Source of the DNA: Alistipes sp.
GTDB lineage: Bacteria > Bacteroidota > Bacteroidia > Bacteroidales > Rikenellaceae
Assembly (NCBI GenBank): GCA_020026415.1
Contig: JAHHQL010000015.1
Location: 1-38,509 of the forward strand
Direction: 5' to 3'
Length of the DNA stretch: 38,509 bases
The translations under genes were made by a program, and so were the position numbers. This document shows, piece by piece, positions 15,161 to 23,866 of this stretch. The stretch's first letter is position 1. Every line of letters starts with the position of its first letter. The notes beneath the pieces were generated by a model. It ran no database searches. It was not told the DNA's origin and saw only the letters and a program-made list of their open reading frames with translations.

Positions 15161-17782
15161 ATGGAATCAAACAAAATCCGTCAGGCTTTCCTCGACTTCT
15201 TCGAGAGCAAAGGCCACCACATCGTACCGTCGGCTCCGATGGTCGTCAAAGGTGATCCCACGCTGATGTTCACCAACGCGGGCATGAACCAGTTCAAAGA
15301 CATTTTCTTGGGCAATGCCCCCCGCAAATATCCCCGTGCCGCCGATACGCAGAAGTGTCTGCGTGTGTCGGGTAAGCACAACGACCTTGAGGAGGTCGGC
15401 CACGATACCTACCACCACACCATGTTCGAGATGCTCGGCAACTGGTCGTATGGCGATTACTTCAAGAAAGAGGCCATCGAATGGGCTTGGGAGTTGTTGC
15501 ACGATGTGTATCACCTGCCCGCCGAGCGTATGTACGCCACCGTATTCGAGGGTTCGAAGGAGGACGGCGTGGATTTCGATCAGGAGGCTTACGACTACTG
15601 GCGTCGCTACCTGCCCGCAGATCACATCATCAACGGCAACAAGCACGATAACTTCTGGGAGATGGGCGAGACGGGTCCCTGCGGATCCTGCTCGGAGATT
15701 CACTTCGACTTGCGTGACGAGGAGGAGATCGCCAAGATCCCCGGCCGCGATCTGATCAACAAGGACAATCCCCAAGTGATCGAGATCTGGAACCTCGTGT
15801 TCATGCAGTACAACCGCAAGGCCAACGGCGAATTGGAGATGCTGCCCGCACGCAACGTCGATACGGGTATGGGTTTCGAGCGTCTGTGTATGATTCTTCA
15901 GGGCAAGAAATCGAACTACGATACCGATGTCTTCCAGCCGACGATCAGCCGCATTGCCGCCATGGCAGGTAAGACCTACGGACAGAACGAGAAGGACGAC
16001 ATCGCCATGCGTGTGATCGCCGATCACCTGCGTGCCATCGCATTCTCGATTGCCGACGGTCAGTTGCCTTCGAACGTGAAGGCGGGTTACGTGATCCGTC
16101 GAATCCTGCGCCGTGCCGTACGTTACGGTTACACGTACCTCGGTTTCACCGAACCGACGCTGTGTAAGTTGGTAGCCGGTCTGGTGGATCAGATGGGCGC
16201 ACAGTTCCCCGAACTGAAGAGCCAGCAGACGCTTATCGAGAAGGTGATCGAGGACGAGGAGGCATCGTTCCTGCGTACGCTGGCCACGGGTATCAACCTG
16301 TTGGACGGAGTGATCGCCAAAACCAAGAAAGAGAACAAAAAAGCGATTTCGGGTGCCGAGGCATTCGAATTGTACGATACGTTCGGATTCCCGATCGACC
16401 TTACGGAACTCATCGCCCGCGAGCAGGGAGTAGGGGTCGATTTGGAGGAGTTCGAGAAGGAGTTGCAGGCTCAGAAGGCTCGTTCGCGTAATGCGGCAGC
16501 CGTCGAGTCGGACGACTGGGTGGAGGTGAAGCCCGTCAAGGAGAGCATCTTCACGGGTTACGACCACCTCACCGAGCAGGTACACATTGCCCGTTACCGC
16601 CGTGTGAAATCGAAGAACAAGGTATCGTTCCAACTGGTATTCGACCGGACGCCGTTCTATGGCAACGGTGGTGGTCAGATCGGTGATGTGGGTTACATCG
16701 AGAACGCCAATGAGCGTTTGGAGGTCGTAGCCACCGAGAAGGAGAACGGTCTGATTATTCACATCCTGAACGACCTGCCCGATAATCCCGCAGCCGAATT
16801 TACGGCTGTGGTGAATGCCGAGAAACGTCAGTCGGCCGCCAACAACCATTCGGCAACCCACCTCCTGCACCACGCTCTGCGTAAGGTGCTGGGTACGCAT
16901 GTCGAGCAGAAGGGGTCGCTCGTAACCCCCGAAGTGCTTCGTTTCGACTTCTCGCACTTCCAGAAGGTGACGCCGGAGCAGTTGCGCGAGGTGGAGAGCG
17001 AGGTGAACCGCATGATCCGCGAAGATTTCGAGTTGGAGGAGAACCGCAACACCACCAAGGAGGAGGCCGAGGCCGCAGGTGCCATGATGTTGTTCGGCGA
17101 GAAATACGGCGACAAGGTGCGTATGGTCAAGTTCGGCCCGTCGGTCGAGTTGTGTGCCGGTACGCACACCGCATCGACCGGTAAGATCGGTTTCTTCAAG
17201 ATCGTGAGCGAAAGTGCCATTTCGGCAGGTGTCCGCCGTATCGAGGCTGTGACGGGAGCACAGGCCGAGAAGTTGGTTTACGCCGCAGAGGATGCCCTGC
17301 ACAACGTAGCCGAATATCTGAACAACCCGCAGGTATTGACCGCCGTGAAGAAAATGCTGGAGGCCAACGAGCAACTTTCGAAGGAGGTTGAGGCCATGCG
17401 CAAGGAGCAGGTGGCCCAATGGGCAGACAGGATCATCGCCTCGACCGTCGAGCGTGACGGCATGCAGATCTTCTCGATCGTTTCGGATCGTACGGCCGAG
17501 TTCCTGAAGGATCTGGCTTACAATTTGAAGGCACGTTCGAAGAAACTCGTGTTTGTCGCAGGTTCGCACTACGCCGGAAAACCCACGCTGACTGTGATGC
17601 TCGGTGACGAGATCGTGAGTGCGGGTGCCGATGCCGGCAAGGTCGTCCGCGAGGCCGCACGTCTGATGCAGGGCGGCGGTGGCGGTCAGGCTTTCTTCGC
17701 CACGGCAGGCGGTAAGAATGTCGATGGCTTGCAGGCCGCAGTCGATAAGGCTGTGGAGTTGATCTGCGCCCAAGTAAAGTAA
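15161..17782 (+). CDS. alaS: Alanyl-tRNA synthetase
   Basis: An 873-residue class II synthetase, full length for bacteria. It charges tRNA-Ala in the cytoplasm and clears Ser and Gly mischarging. The aminoacylation core is at the N-terminus (APMVVKGDPTLMFTNAGMNQ, then RVSGKHNDLEEVG with motif 2 around TMFEMLGNWSYGDYF, and GMGFERL for motif 3). The editing domain has the zinc ligands His563 and His567 (HSATH), Cys665 and His669 (CAGTH). The C-terminal C-Ala domain has the Gly-rich GGGGGQ with FFATAGG near residue 850. It precedes gpmI by about 20-30 bases and may be co-transcribed. The nearby ProXp-type deacylase (19409-19942) also guards against Ala mischarging, in that case of tRNA-Pro. Confidence 0.98.
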   Translation: MESNKIRQAFLDFFESKGHHIVPSAPMVVKGDPTLMFTNAGMNQFKDIFLGNAPRKYPRAADTQKCLRVSGKHNDLEEVGHDTYHHTMFEMLGNWSYGDYFKKEAIEWAWELLHDVYHLPAERMYATVFEGSKEDGVDFDQEAYDYWRRYLPADHIINGNKHDNFWEMGETGPCGSCSEIHFDLRDEEEIAKIPGRDLINKDNPQVIEIWNLVFMQYNRKANGELEMLPARNVDTGMGFERLCMILQGKKSNYDTDVFQPTISRIAAMAGKTYGQNEKDDIAMRVIADHLRAIAFSIADGQLPSNVKAGYVIRRILRRAVRYGYTYLGFTEPTLCKLVAGLVDQMGAQFPELKSQQTLIEKVIEDEEASFLRTLATGINLLDGVIAKTKKENKKAISGAEAFELYDTFGFPIDLTELIAREQGVGVDLEEFEKELQAQKARSRNAAAVESDDWVEVKPVKESIFTGYDHLTEQVHIARYRRVKSKNKVSFQLVFDRTPFYGNGGGQIGDVGYIENANERLEVVATEKENGLIIHILNDLPDNPAAEFTAVVNAEKRQSAANNHSATHLLHHALRKVLGTHVEQKGSLVTPEVLRFDFSHFQKVTPEQLREVESEVNRMIREDFELEENRNTTKEEAEAAGAMMLFGEKYGDKVRMVKFGPSVELCAGTHTASTGKIGFFKIVSESAISAGVRRIEAVTGAQAEKLVYAAEDALHNVAEYLNNPQVLTAVKKMLEANEQLSKEVEAMRKEQVAQWADRIIASTVERDGMQIFSIVSDRTAEFLKDLAYNLKARSKKLVFVAGSHYAGKPTLTVMLGDEIVSAGADAGKVVREAARLMQGGGGGQAFFATAGGKNVDGLQAAVDKAVELICAQVK

Positions 17783-17801
17783 GTAAAGGTTAAATTAAAT
17801 A

Positions 17802-19340
17802 ATGAGAGTTACTATGGACAAGAAAGTATTATTGATGATCCTCGATGGCTGGGGAAATGGCAAACACGACAAGGCTGATGTCATTTCGACGGTTCATCCC
17901 GAATATATTTCGGCCATGACCGAGCATTATCCTCATGCCGAACTGCGTACCGATGGCGAAAATGTCGGTCTGCCGGACGGTCAGATGGGCAACTCGGAGG
18001 TCGGTCACCTCAATATCGGTGCAGGTCGTGTCGTTTATCAGGATCTGGTGAAGATCAATCGCGCATGTGCCGACAATTCGATTCTGAAGAATCCCGAAAT
18101 CGTCAAGGCATTCGAGTATGCCAAGAACAACGGCGTGAATGTACACCTGATGGGGCTTTGCTCGACAGGAGGTGTCCACTCGTCGCTCGATCACCTCTTC
18201 AAGATGTGTGATGTGGCCAAGGAATACAACTGCGAGAATACCTTCATCCACTGCTTCATGGACGGTCGTGATACTGATCCCCGCAGCGGTAAGGGTTTTA
18301 TCGAGGCTCTGGAAAAACATCTGACCGTATCGGCGGGTAAGATCTCAACGATCGTAGGCCGTTACTATGCCATGGATCGTGACAAGAACTGGAATCGTGT
18401 GAAGATTGCTTACGATGCGTTGGTCGAAGGTGTCGGCGAGAAGGCTGTCGATATGGTTGAGGCCATGCAGAAGTCGTACGACAACGACATCACCGACGAG
18501 TTCGTAAAGCCCGTGGTTCGTGTGGATGCCGAGGGGCAGCCCGTAGGTCTGATTCGCCCGAATGATCTGGTGATCTTCATCAATTATCGTAACGACCGAG
18601 CCAAGGAATTGACGATTGCCCTGACGCAGGAGGATCTGACGGCCGAAGGAATGCACACCATGCCGCTGTATTACTGCTGCATGACTCCCTACGACAACAA
18701 GTTCCATGGGTTGCACATCCTCTTCGACAAGGAGAACGTGAAGAATACCATCGGAGAGTGGGTTGCCAGCAAGGGTCTGAAGCAGTTGCGTATTGCCGAG
18801 ACAGAGAAATATGCACACGTCACCTTCTTCCTGAACGGAGGACGCGAGGATAAGTTCGAGGGTGAGGATCGTATCTTGGTTCCTTCGCCGAAAGTTGCCA
18901 CCTATGATCTCCAGCCTGAGATGTCGGCTCCCAAGATTGCCGAGAAGTTGGTTGCTGCACTGAACGAACAGAAGTTCGACTTCATCTGTCTTAACTTCGC
19001 CAACGGCGATATGGTCGGTCATACGGGTGTTTACGAAGCCATCGAGAAGGCAGTGAAGGCTGTGGATGGTTGCGTGGAGCAGGTCGTTGAGGCAGCCAAG
19101 AAGAACGGCTATGAGGTCGTTATGATTGCCGACCACGGCAACTGCGACAACGCCGTAAACCCCGACGGTACGCCCAACACGGCACACTCGCTGAACCCCG
19201 TACCCATCGTTGTGGTTTCGGATCGCGTAAAGTCGGTTGAGAACGGTATTCTGGCCGATGTCGCACCCACGGTTTTGAAACTGATGGGTGTCGAGCAGCC
19301 TGCCGAGATGACCGGTAAGGCACTCGTTGAGTTCAAATAA
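17802..19340 (+). CDS. gpmI: 2,3-bisphosphoglycerate-independent phosphoglycerate mutase
   Basis: A 512-residue metalloenzyme (508 if begun at the second in-frame ATG, 17814, whose MDKKVLLMILDGWG is closer to the usual family N-terminus). It converts 3- to 2-phosphoglycerate in glycolysis and gluconeogenesis through a phosphoserine. The alkaline-phosphatase-like metal motif is LMILDGWG; the catalytic Ser is in GQMGNSEVGHL (Ser65, or Ser61 with the shorter start). Substrate and metal residues are in HCFMDGRDTDP and, at the C-terminus, NFANGDMVGHTG and IADHGNCD. Length and motifs are complete. It follows alaS closely and ends at a strong terminator. Confidence 0.97.
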   Translation: MRVTMDKKVLLMILDGWGNGKHDKADVISTVHPEYISAMTEHYPHAELRTDGENVGLPDGQMGNSEVGHLNIGAGRVVYQDLVKINRACADNSILKNPEIVKAFEYAKNNGVNVHLMGLCSTGGVHSSLDHLFKMCDVAKEYNCENTFIHCFMDGRDTDPRSGKGFIEALEKHLTVSAGKISTIVGRYYAMDRDKNWNRVKIAYDALVEGVGEKAVDMVEAMQKSYDNDITDEFVKPVVRVDAEGQPVGLIRPNDLVIFINYRNDRAKELTIALTQEDLTAEGMHTMPLYYCCMTPYDNKFHGLHILFDKENVKNTIGEWVASKGLKQLRIAETEKYAHVTFFLNGGREDKFEGEDRILVPSPKVATYDLQPEMSAPKIAEKLVAALNEQKFDFICLNFANGDMVGHTGVYEAIEKAVKAVDGCVEQVVEAAKKNGYEVVMIADHGNCDNAVNPDGTPNTAHSLNPVPIVVVSDRVKSVENGILADVAPTVLKLMGVEQPAEMTGKALVEFK

Positions 19341-19357
19341 TCGAGCATGCAAATAGT

Positions 19358-19393
19358 AAAAGAGCCGCACGACCTCTCGTGCGGCTCTTTTTT
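19358..19393. terminator. Bidirectional rho-independent terminator
   Basis: A 14-bp perfect stem (19358-19371 region with 19377-19390; GAGCCGCACGA against TCGTGCGGCTC), a four-base loop CCTC, and flanking A and T runs. It separates the convergent gpmI and deacylase genes and can serve both strands. Confidence 0.95.
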
Positions 19394-19408
19394 GTGACTT
19401 CAAAGGAA

Positions 19409-19942
19409 TTAATACAATTCGATAAATTCGTAGGAGTTGCCCACGATCGAAAGGTACTTCATAAACTCCTCGCGCGAGATGACCACCGTGGCGCGGAAAT
19501 CGTTCGGGTGGAACGAGTAGGAGGGCAGGTCTCGCAACGCGGCATCTAAGAACAGATGCACATGGCGTTCGGGGTCGTTGATCAGTCCGAAGGGCGATAC
19601 CGAGCCGGGTTGCAGCCCGAGCCATTTCAACATGCGCTTCTCGGAGGCAAACGACAGTTTGCCCTGATGGAGTTTGTGTTCCAGATCGTGGATCACCATA
19701 CTCTGTTCGCAGTCGAAGCAGACGAGGTAATGGCGGTCGCCCTTATGGTTGCGGAAGAAGAGGTTCTTGCAGTGTTTCGAACCGTCCTTGCGCCAATGGG
19801 TGCGGGCAATCTCGATGGTCGGGGATGCGGGGTGTTCGTACCACGTGTATTGAATGCCGTGGCAGTCCAGAAACTCGAACACTTTCTGTCGGCGTTCATC
19901 GAGTGCGACACACTCTTCGGGTGTAAGTGTGATTTCTTCCAT
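19409..19942 (-). CDS. ProXp/YbaK-family aminoacyl-tRNA deacylase (prolyl-tRNA editing, ProXp-ala/PrdX-like)
   Basis: A 177-residue free-standing editing domain. Recognisable are YEHPASPTIEIA at the N-terminus, the catalytic Lys59 in KNLFFRN, YLVCFD, and SPFGLINDP, the substrate-pocket stretch typical of PrdX/ProXp-ala. The family hydrolyses Ala-tRNA-Pro made in error by prolyl-tRNA synthetase. Assignment to the Ala-specific subgroup rests on overall resemblance and length and is less certain than the superfamily. It is the last gene of the tatD-tcdA-dehydrogenase operon, starting three bases after the dehydrogenase stop. Confidence 0.88.
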   Translation of the reverse strand: MEEITLTPEECVALDERRQKVFEFLDCHGIQYTWYEHPASPTIEIARTHWRKDGSKHCKNLFFRNHKGDRHYLVCFDCEQSMVIHDLEHKLHQGKLSFASEKRMLKWLGLQPGSVSPFGLINDPERHVHLFLDAALRDLPSYSFHPNDFRATVVISREEFMKYLSIVGNSYEFIELY

Positions 19943-19945
19943 GGG

Positions 19946-20887
19946 TTAAGCGTAGAAGTTACGGATGTTGTCGCGGATGCACTCCACAAGGATTTTGACC
20001 GACTCCTCGGCCGACCATGCGTTGTGGGGCGAGAGCAGCAGACGGTTCTTGTCGTGTACCTGCATCAAGGGGCTCTCCGAGGTGAACGGCTCCGAGGTAA
20101 ATACATCGAGTGCCGCGCCTGCCAGTTCGTTGCGGTTCAAGCCTTCCGCCAAAGCGGCTTCATTGACAATACCGCCGCGTGCCACGTTGATCAGAATCGC
20201 CGAACGGCGCATCGAAGCCAGTTCGGGTGCGTCGATCAGGTTGTGTGTGCGGGCGTTCAGCGGGCAGTGGATCGAGATGATGTCCGCCCACGTGAGCAGT
20301 TCGGTGAGCGTCATGGCGGGGTACTCCTCTTCGCGCGTTACGCCCGAAGTCGAGGTGTAGGCCACCTCGCATCCGAGTGCCGTGGCAACCTTTGCCACCT
20401 CATGACCGATGTTGCCCAGACCGATGATGCCCCAACGCTTGCCGTGGAGCGTGTGCACCTCACGACCGAAATGGAACTGACGATCCTGCAAGGGGTATTT
20501 CTCCTTGGTATAGCGGTCGTAGTAGGGGATTTGGCGGTAGAGGGCGAGGGCGGCACCGATGGTGGTCTCCGTCACGGAATGGGTCGAGTAGCCGACGGCA
20601 TTGCGGACGGTGATGCCGAACTCCTTGGCGGCCTCCAGATCCACGTTGTTCATGCCTGTGGCGGCAATGGCGATCAGGCGCAGTTTCGGCAGCGACTGCA
20701 TCGCCTCGCGGTCGATCATCACCTTGTTGGAGATGACAACTTCGGCATCCTTACAGCGTTCGACGACCTCTTCGCGGCGGGTCGTCTCATAGGCCGTGTA
20801 ATTACCCAGAGCCTTGATTTTACTCAGATCGGCATTTCCCAGCGAGTAGGCGTCGAGAAATACGATGTCCGGTTTTTTGTTTTCCAT
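19946..20887 (-). CDS. D-2-hydroxyacid dehydrogenase (glycerate/hydroxypyruvate-type)
   Basis: A 313-residue protein when started at ATG 20887 (MENKKPDIVFLDAYSLGN); the open frame extends further but that N-terminus overlaps the upstream gene and is not family-like. The Rossmann motif is GIIGLGNIGHEVA. The catalytic residues are Arg in NVARGGIVNEAAL, Glu in DVFTSEPF and His in SPHNAWS. After the second beta strand the residues are AYTSTSG rather than an Asp, which in this family often goes with NADP(H) use (inference). The layout matches hydroxypyruvate reductase/glycerate dehydrogenase-like members; the true substrate is unproven. The gap to tcdA is 17 bases. Confidence 0.88.
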   Translation of the reverse strand: MENKKPDIVFLDAYSLGNADLSKIKALGNYTAYETTRREEVVERCKDAEVVISNKVMIDREAMQSLPKLRLIAIAATGMNNVDLEAAKEFGITVRNAVGYSTHSVTETTIGAALALYRQIPYYDRYTKEKYPLQDRQFHFGREVHTLHGKRWGIIGLGNIGHEVAKVATALGCEVAYTSTSGVTREEEYPAMTLTELLTWADIISIHCPLNARTHNLIDAPELASMRRSAILINVARGGIVNEAALAEGLNRNELAGAALDVFTSEPFTSESPLMQVHDKNRLLLSPHNAWSAEESVKILVECIRDNIRNFYA

Positions 20888-20904
20888 AGTTTTATGTGGT
20901 TCGT

Positions 20905-21630
20905 TTATTGTTGCATTTCTCCGATCAGGTCGCGGATGACCACCGAGGCACACCCGATGCCGAACAGGGCAGGGATGTAGGAGATCGTTCCGACGTTTGA
21001 TTTCTTGTTTTGTTCCTCACACGGGATCATGGCTCCCTCGCGGATGGGTTCGGGCGAGAAAACGGCATGGAAACCCTTGTAAATGCCCAGTTTGTGCATG
21101 CGTTTGCGGAGCATGTGCGCCAAAGGACAGTGGTGGGTCTTGGAAATGTCCGTGATCTCCATCTTCGCAGGGTCGGTTTTGGCTCCTGCACCCATCGAAC
21201 TGACCAAGGGAATGTGTCGGTCGAGTGCCCCCTTGATGAATGCCGTCTTGGGCGAGAGCGTGTCGATGGCATCGACCGCATAATCATAATGGGCGGCATC
21301 CAGCAGTTCGCAGGTCAGATCGTCCTTGATGTATTGATTGACGATCCGAAGGTCAATTTCGGGGTTGATGTCGCGCAGACGCTCGGCCAGCACCTCGGCC
21401 TTGGAACGACCCACGGTCGAATGCAGGGCGACGAGTTGTCGGTTGATGTTCGAGGGCGATACCACGTCGGCATCGGCGATGGTCATGTGTCCGACACCCG
21501 CGCGTGCGATCATCTCTGCCGCGTAGGCACCCACACCGCCGAGACCCACAACCAAAACGTGGGATTGGCGCAAAATATTGAGTTTCTCTTCGCCCAAAAG
21601 CAGGGCGGTACGTTCCAACCAGTTATCCAT
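20905..21630 (-). CDS. tcdA: tRNA threonylcarbamoyladenosine dehydratase (TcdA/CsdL, ThiF/E1-like)
   Basis: A 241-residue member of the E1-like ThiF/MoeB superfamily. The nucleotide loop is VVGLGGVGAYAAEMIARAGVG; further motifs are DADVVSPSNINRQ, where Arg and Gln contact ATP, and DAIDTLSPK. SSMGAGAKTDPAKMEI and a C-terminal stretch YIPALFGIGCASVVI are typical of the TcdA branch, which lacks the zinc CxxC pairs of ThiF/MoeB. TcdA converts N6-threonylcarbamoyladenosine at position 37 of tRNAs to its cyclic form. The start overlaps the TatD-like gene by eight bases. Confidence 0.93.
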   Translation of the reverse strand: MDNWLERTALLLGEEKLNILRQSHVLVVGLGGVGAYAAEMIARAGVGHMTIADADVVSPSNINRQLVALHSTVGRSKAEVLAERLRDINPEIDLRIVNQYIKDDLTCELLDAAHYDYAVDAIDTLSPKTAFIKGALDRHIPLVSSMGAGAKTDPAKMEITDISKTHHCPLAHMLRKRMHKLGIYKGFHAVFSPEPIREGAMIPCEEQNKKSNVGTISYIPALFGIGCASVVIRDLIGEMQQ

Positions 21631-22204
21631 GGTGAAAAAATCGTTCGTAATTATTCAGGCAGACTTGCTGCAATTCTTCGAGGGTGGTGTGGCGCACATC
21701 GGCCGCAAGACGGTAGATTTCCTCGATCGGAATCTCCTCGTCGTCGGTCTCCAAAAAGAGAAATTCCGAGGGGAGTTTTTCGAGTACCGAGAGTGTTTTC
21801 GGCGAACGGAAAGTCCTCAGTCCGAACGAGAGAAAATAACCGTGTCTGATCGCCTCCGAGGCTTGTTGCCACGACCCGATAAATCCGTGGAAAACAGCAC
21901 GTTCGATTCGATACTCACGAAGAAGTTTCAGCACTTCGTTGAACGCCCTTACCGAGTGCAGGACGACCGGCAGATGATGCTCCGCCGCCAACTGCAATTG
22001 GTGGCGGAAAACCTCCTCCTGCTTCTCGCGCGGGACATTGCACGCGAAGTCCAGACCGATCTCGCCGACGGCCTTCACACTGTTGTCGATCGCGGGGCAG
22101 GTCTCCCCGCGGTCGGCGTGCCACGGGTGGATGCCGCATGCCTCGGGTTCGAGGTGACGGTGGGTCGGACGGTGGGTGTGGATATTGACGAAAACTGTTT
22201 CCAT
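21623..22204 (-). CDS. TatD-family metal-dependent hydrolase (short form)
   Basis: A 193-residue protein started at ATG 22204 (METVFVNIHTH). Metal-binding motifs of TatD deoxyribonuclease-like TIM barrels are present in order: HTH at 9-11, GEIGLD, LHSVRAF, FHGFIGS and LETDDE. At 193 residues it is shorter than usual TatD proteins (about 255-265), with compact loops after HTH where the common VGIHP segment reads CGIHPWHA. Such short forms recur in Bacteroidetes. It probably acts as a nuclease or phosphoesterase of unknown substrate. It is first in a four-gene operon. The -7 element lies only seven bases before the ATG, suggesting a leaderless message. Confidence 0.85.
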   Translation of the reverse strand: METVFVNIHTHRPTHRHLEPEACGIHPWHADRGETCPAIDNSVKAVGEIGLDFACNVPREKQEEVFRHQLQLAAEHHLPVVLHSVRAFNEVLKLLREYRIERAVFHGFIGSWQQASEAIRHGYFLSFGLRTFRSPKTLSVLEKLPSEFLFLETDDEEIPIEEIYRLAADVRHTTLEELQQVCLNNYERFFHHG

Positions 22205-22210
22205 AGGCCA

Positions 22211-22218
22211 CAAAAATA
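22211..22218 (-). promoter_or_regulatory. Promoter -7 element (TATTTTTG) just before the TatD-like start
   Basis: On the minus strand TATTTTTG ends at 22211 and the ATG begins at 22204. With the usual distance from this element to the start point, transcription would begin at or within a base or two of the ATG. No clear -33 TTTG is seen. Confidence 0.45.
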
Positions 22219-22508
22219 TAAATTTTTAACCGAATCGGGATGATTTTCATATTTTAAAATTATTAAACATATATAAGGTGAAGCCTCTGATTTTTCGGAA
22301 ATCCAGCCCCGAACCCCTTGAAATGAAGGGGCGGTAAGTAAATCCCCGATTTGAAATATCTGAAAATCACCAAACTCCACCGAAAATGAAAAATAAAGAA
22401 CCGAATACTTATTTTTCTCAAGAAAAATGCGTAATTTCGCACGCTATTGAAAGGTTAGTTCACTTATAACTAAAGGATAAACCCATTAAATAATCAAAAT
22501 TTTTAACC
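22219..22508. other. Intergenic leader region upstream of nqrA, with hairpins
   Basis: About 290 bases without a gene between the divergent TatD-like operon and nqrA. It contains a stem CCCCTT-gaaatg-AAGGGG near 22315-22332 and a GATTT/AAATC stem near 22289-22303. Close to nqrA, TTAGTT (22455-22460) pairs with AACTAA (22468-22473). None is followed by a T-tract, so they are not ordinary terminators. No riboswitch class was recognised. Confidence 0.4.
22432..22439 (+). promoter_or_regulatory. Possible -7 element (TAATTTCG) of the nqr operon
   Basis: TAATTTCG differs from TAnnTTTG at one position. A start near 22446 would give a leader of about 63 bases that contains the small TTAGTT/AACTAA stem. 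No good -33 element is visible, so this is a weak call. Confidence 0.35.
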
Positions 22509-23864
22509 ATGTCGAAAATCATTACTCTACGCAAGGGTCTCGACATCAATCTTCAAGGCAAGGCCGAAGAGTCGATCGTAACGGCTCCGATGGCTGAGGA
22601 ATACGCCGTGTCGCCTCTCGATTTCGAGGGCGTCACTCCGAAGATGCTGGTCAAAGAGGGTGACGCAGTGAAAGCGGGTCAGCCGTTGTTCTTCAACAAG
22701 TACAACGACCGCGTGCTCTTCACTTCGCCGGTCAGCGGTACGGTGAAAGCCGTAAACCGTGGCGAGAAACGTAAGATTCTCACCGTGACCGTCACTCCCG
22801 ATGCTCGGCAGTGCTACGAAGAGTTCGCAAAGCCCGATTTGAAATCGGCCAAGCGAGAAGAAATCGTCGAGTTGTTGCTTTGTGCGGGTCTCTGGCCCAT
22901 GATCGTGCAACGTCCCTATGGCATCATTGCCAACCCGAACGACAAGCCGAAAGCAATCTTCGTTTCCGCTTTCGATTCTGCCCCGCTCGCTCCCGATTAC
23001 AACTTCGCGTTGCGCGGTGAGGAGAAAAACATTCAGGCAGGTTTTGACGTGCTGGGCAAACTGACCGACGGTAAGGTGCATCTGTCGATGCGCGCAAAGG
23101 CCGAGGGTCAGATGGTCACCATGAAGGGCGTCGAACAACACACCTTTGCCGGAAAACACCCTGTGGGTAATGTTGGCGTTCAGATCCATCACATCGACCC
23201 CGTCAACAAGGGCGAAATCGTATGGACGGTCAACCTGCAAGATGTTGTCGTAATCGGACGTCTGGTAAACGAAGGCCGTGTCGATATGACGCGCGTCATT
23301 ACCGTTGCCGGTTCCGAAATCGAAAAACCGCATTATGCGCGTGTCATTGCGGGTGCGCGCATGAACTCCATCGTCGGGAAGGAGATCAAAGCCCAGAAAG
23401 AAGGCGATCACGTCCGTATTATTTCGGGCAATGTGCTCACCGGCAAGAAGTCTTCGCTCGAAGGCTATCTCGGCTTCTACCACAACACCGTTTGTGTGAT
23501 CCCTGAAGGCGACAAGTATGAGATGTTCGGTTGGATGGCTCCCCGTTTCAAGAAATTCTCCGTTTCGCGTTCGTACTTCTCGTGGCTCTGCCCCAAGAAA
23601 GCCTACAAACTCGACACTAACATCAACGGCGGCGAGCGTCCGTTCGTCGTTACGGGTCTCTACGAGCAGTATCTGCCCATGGACATCTATCCCGTATATC
23701 TGTTGAAGGCTTGTCTGGCTCAGGACATCGACCGCATGGAGAATCTGGGTATCTACGAAGTGGTTGAAGAGGACTTCGCCCTGTGCGAGTTCGTCGATCC
23801 TTCGAAAATCGACATCCAGCAGATTATTCGTGATGGTATCAACTTAATGATTAAGGAGGCATAA
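22509..23864 (+). CDS. nqrA: Na+-translocating NADH:quinone reductase subunit A
   Basis: A 451-residue soluble, membrane-associated subunit; full length for the family. It begins with ITLRKGLDINLQGKAEE, the NqrA signature, followed by a beta-barrel biotinyl-like domain (VKEGDAVKAGQPLFFNKYND) and later GAGARMNS-like (VIAGARMNSIVG) and PRFKKFSVSRSYFSW stretches. NqrA contributes to the quinone site region at the end of the NADH-to-quinone electron path and has no membrane helices of its own. It is the first gene of nqrABCDEF; nqrB starts two bases after its stop. Confidence 0.97.
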   Translation: MSKIITLRKGLDINLQGKAEESIVTAPMAEEYAVSPLDFEGVTPKMLVKEGDAVKAGQPLFFNKYNDRVLFTSPVSGTVKAVNRGEKRKILTVTVTPDARQCYEEFAKPDLKSAKREEIVELLLCAGLWPMIVQRPYGIIANPNDKPKAIFVSAFDSAPLAPDYNFALRGEEKNIQAGFDVLGKLTDGKVHLSMRAKAEGQMVTMKGVEQHTFAGKHPVGNVGVQIHHIDPVNKGEIVWTVNLQDVVVIGRLVNEGRVDMTRVITVAGSEIEKPHYARVIAGARMNSIVGKEIKAQKEGDHVRIISGNVLTGKKSSLEGYLGFYHNTVCVIPEGDKYEMFGWMAPRFKKFSVSRSYFSWLCPKKAYKLDTNINGGERPFVVTGLYEQYLPMDIYPVYLLKACLAQDIDRMENLGIYEVVEEDFALCEFVDPSKIDIQQIIRDGINLMIKEA

Positions 23865-23866
23865 CA

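Noticed and set aside
15167..17773. An 868-codon open frame antisense to almost all of alaS
   Set aside because: The alaS strand has every catalytic and zinc motif; the antisense product is His/Leu/Val-rich without domains. Codon bias on the coding strand avoids the triplets that would be stops opposite.
19556..20980. A 474-codon plus-strand frame across the deacylase and dehydrogenase genes
   Set aside because: It crosses two genes with clear catalytic residues on the minus strand and has no family resemblance.
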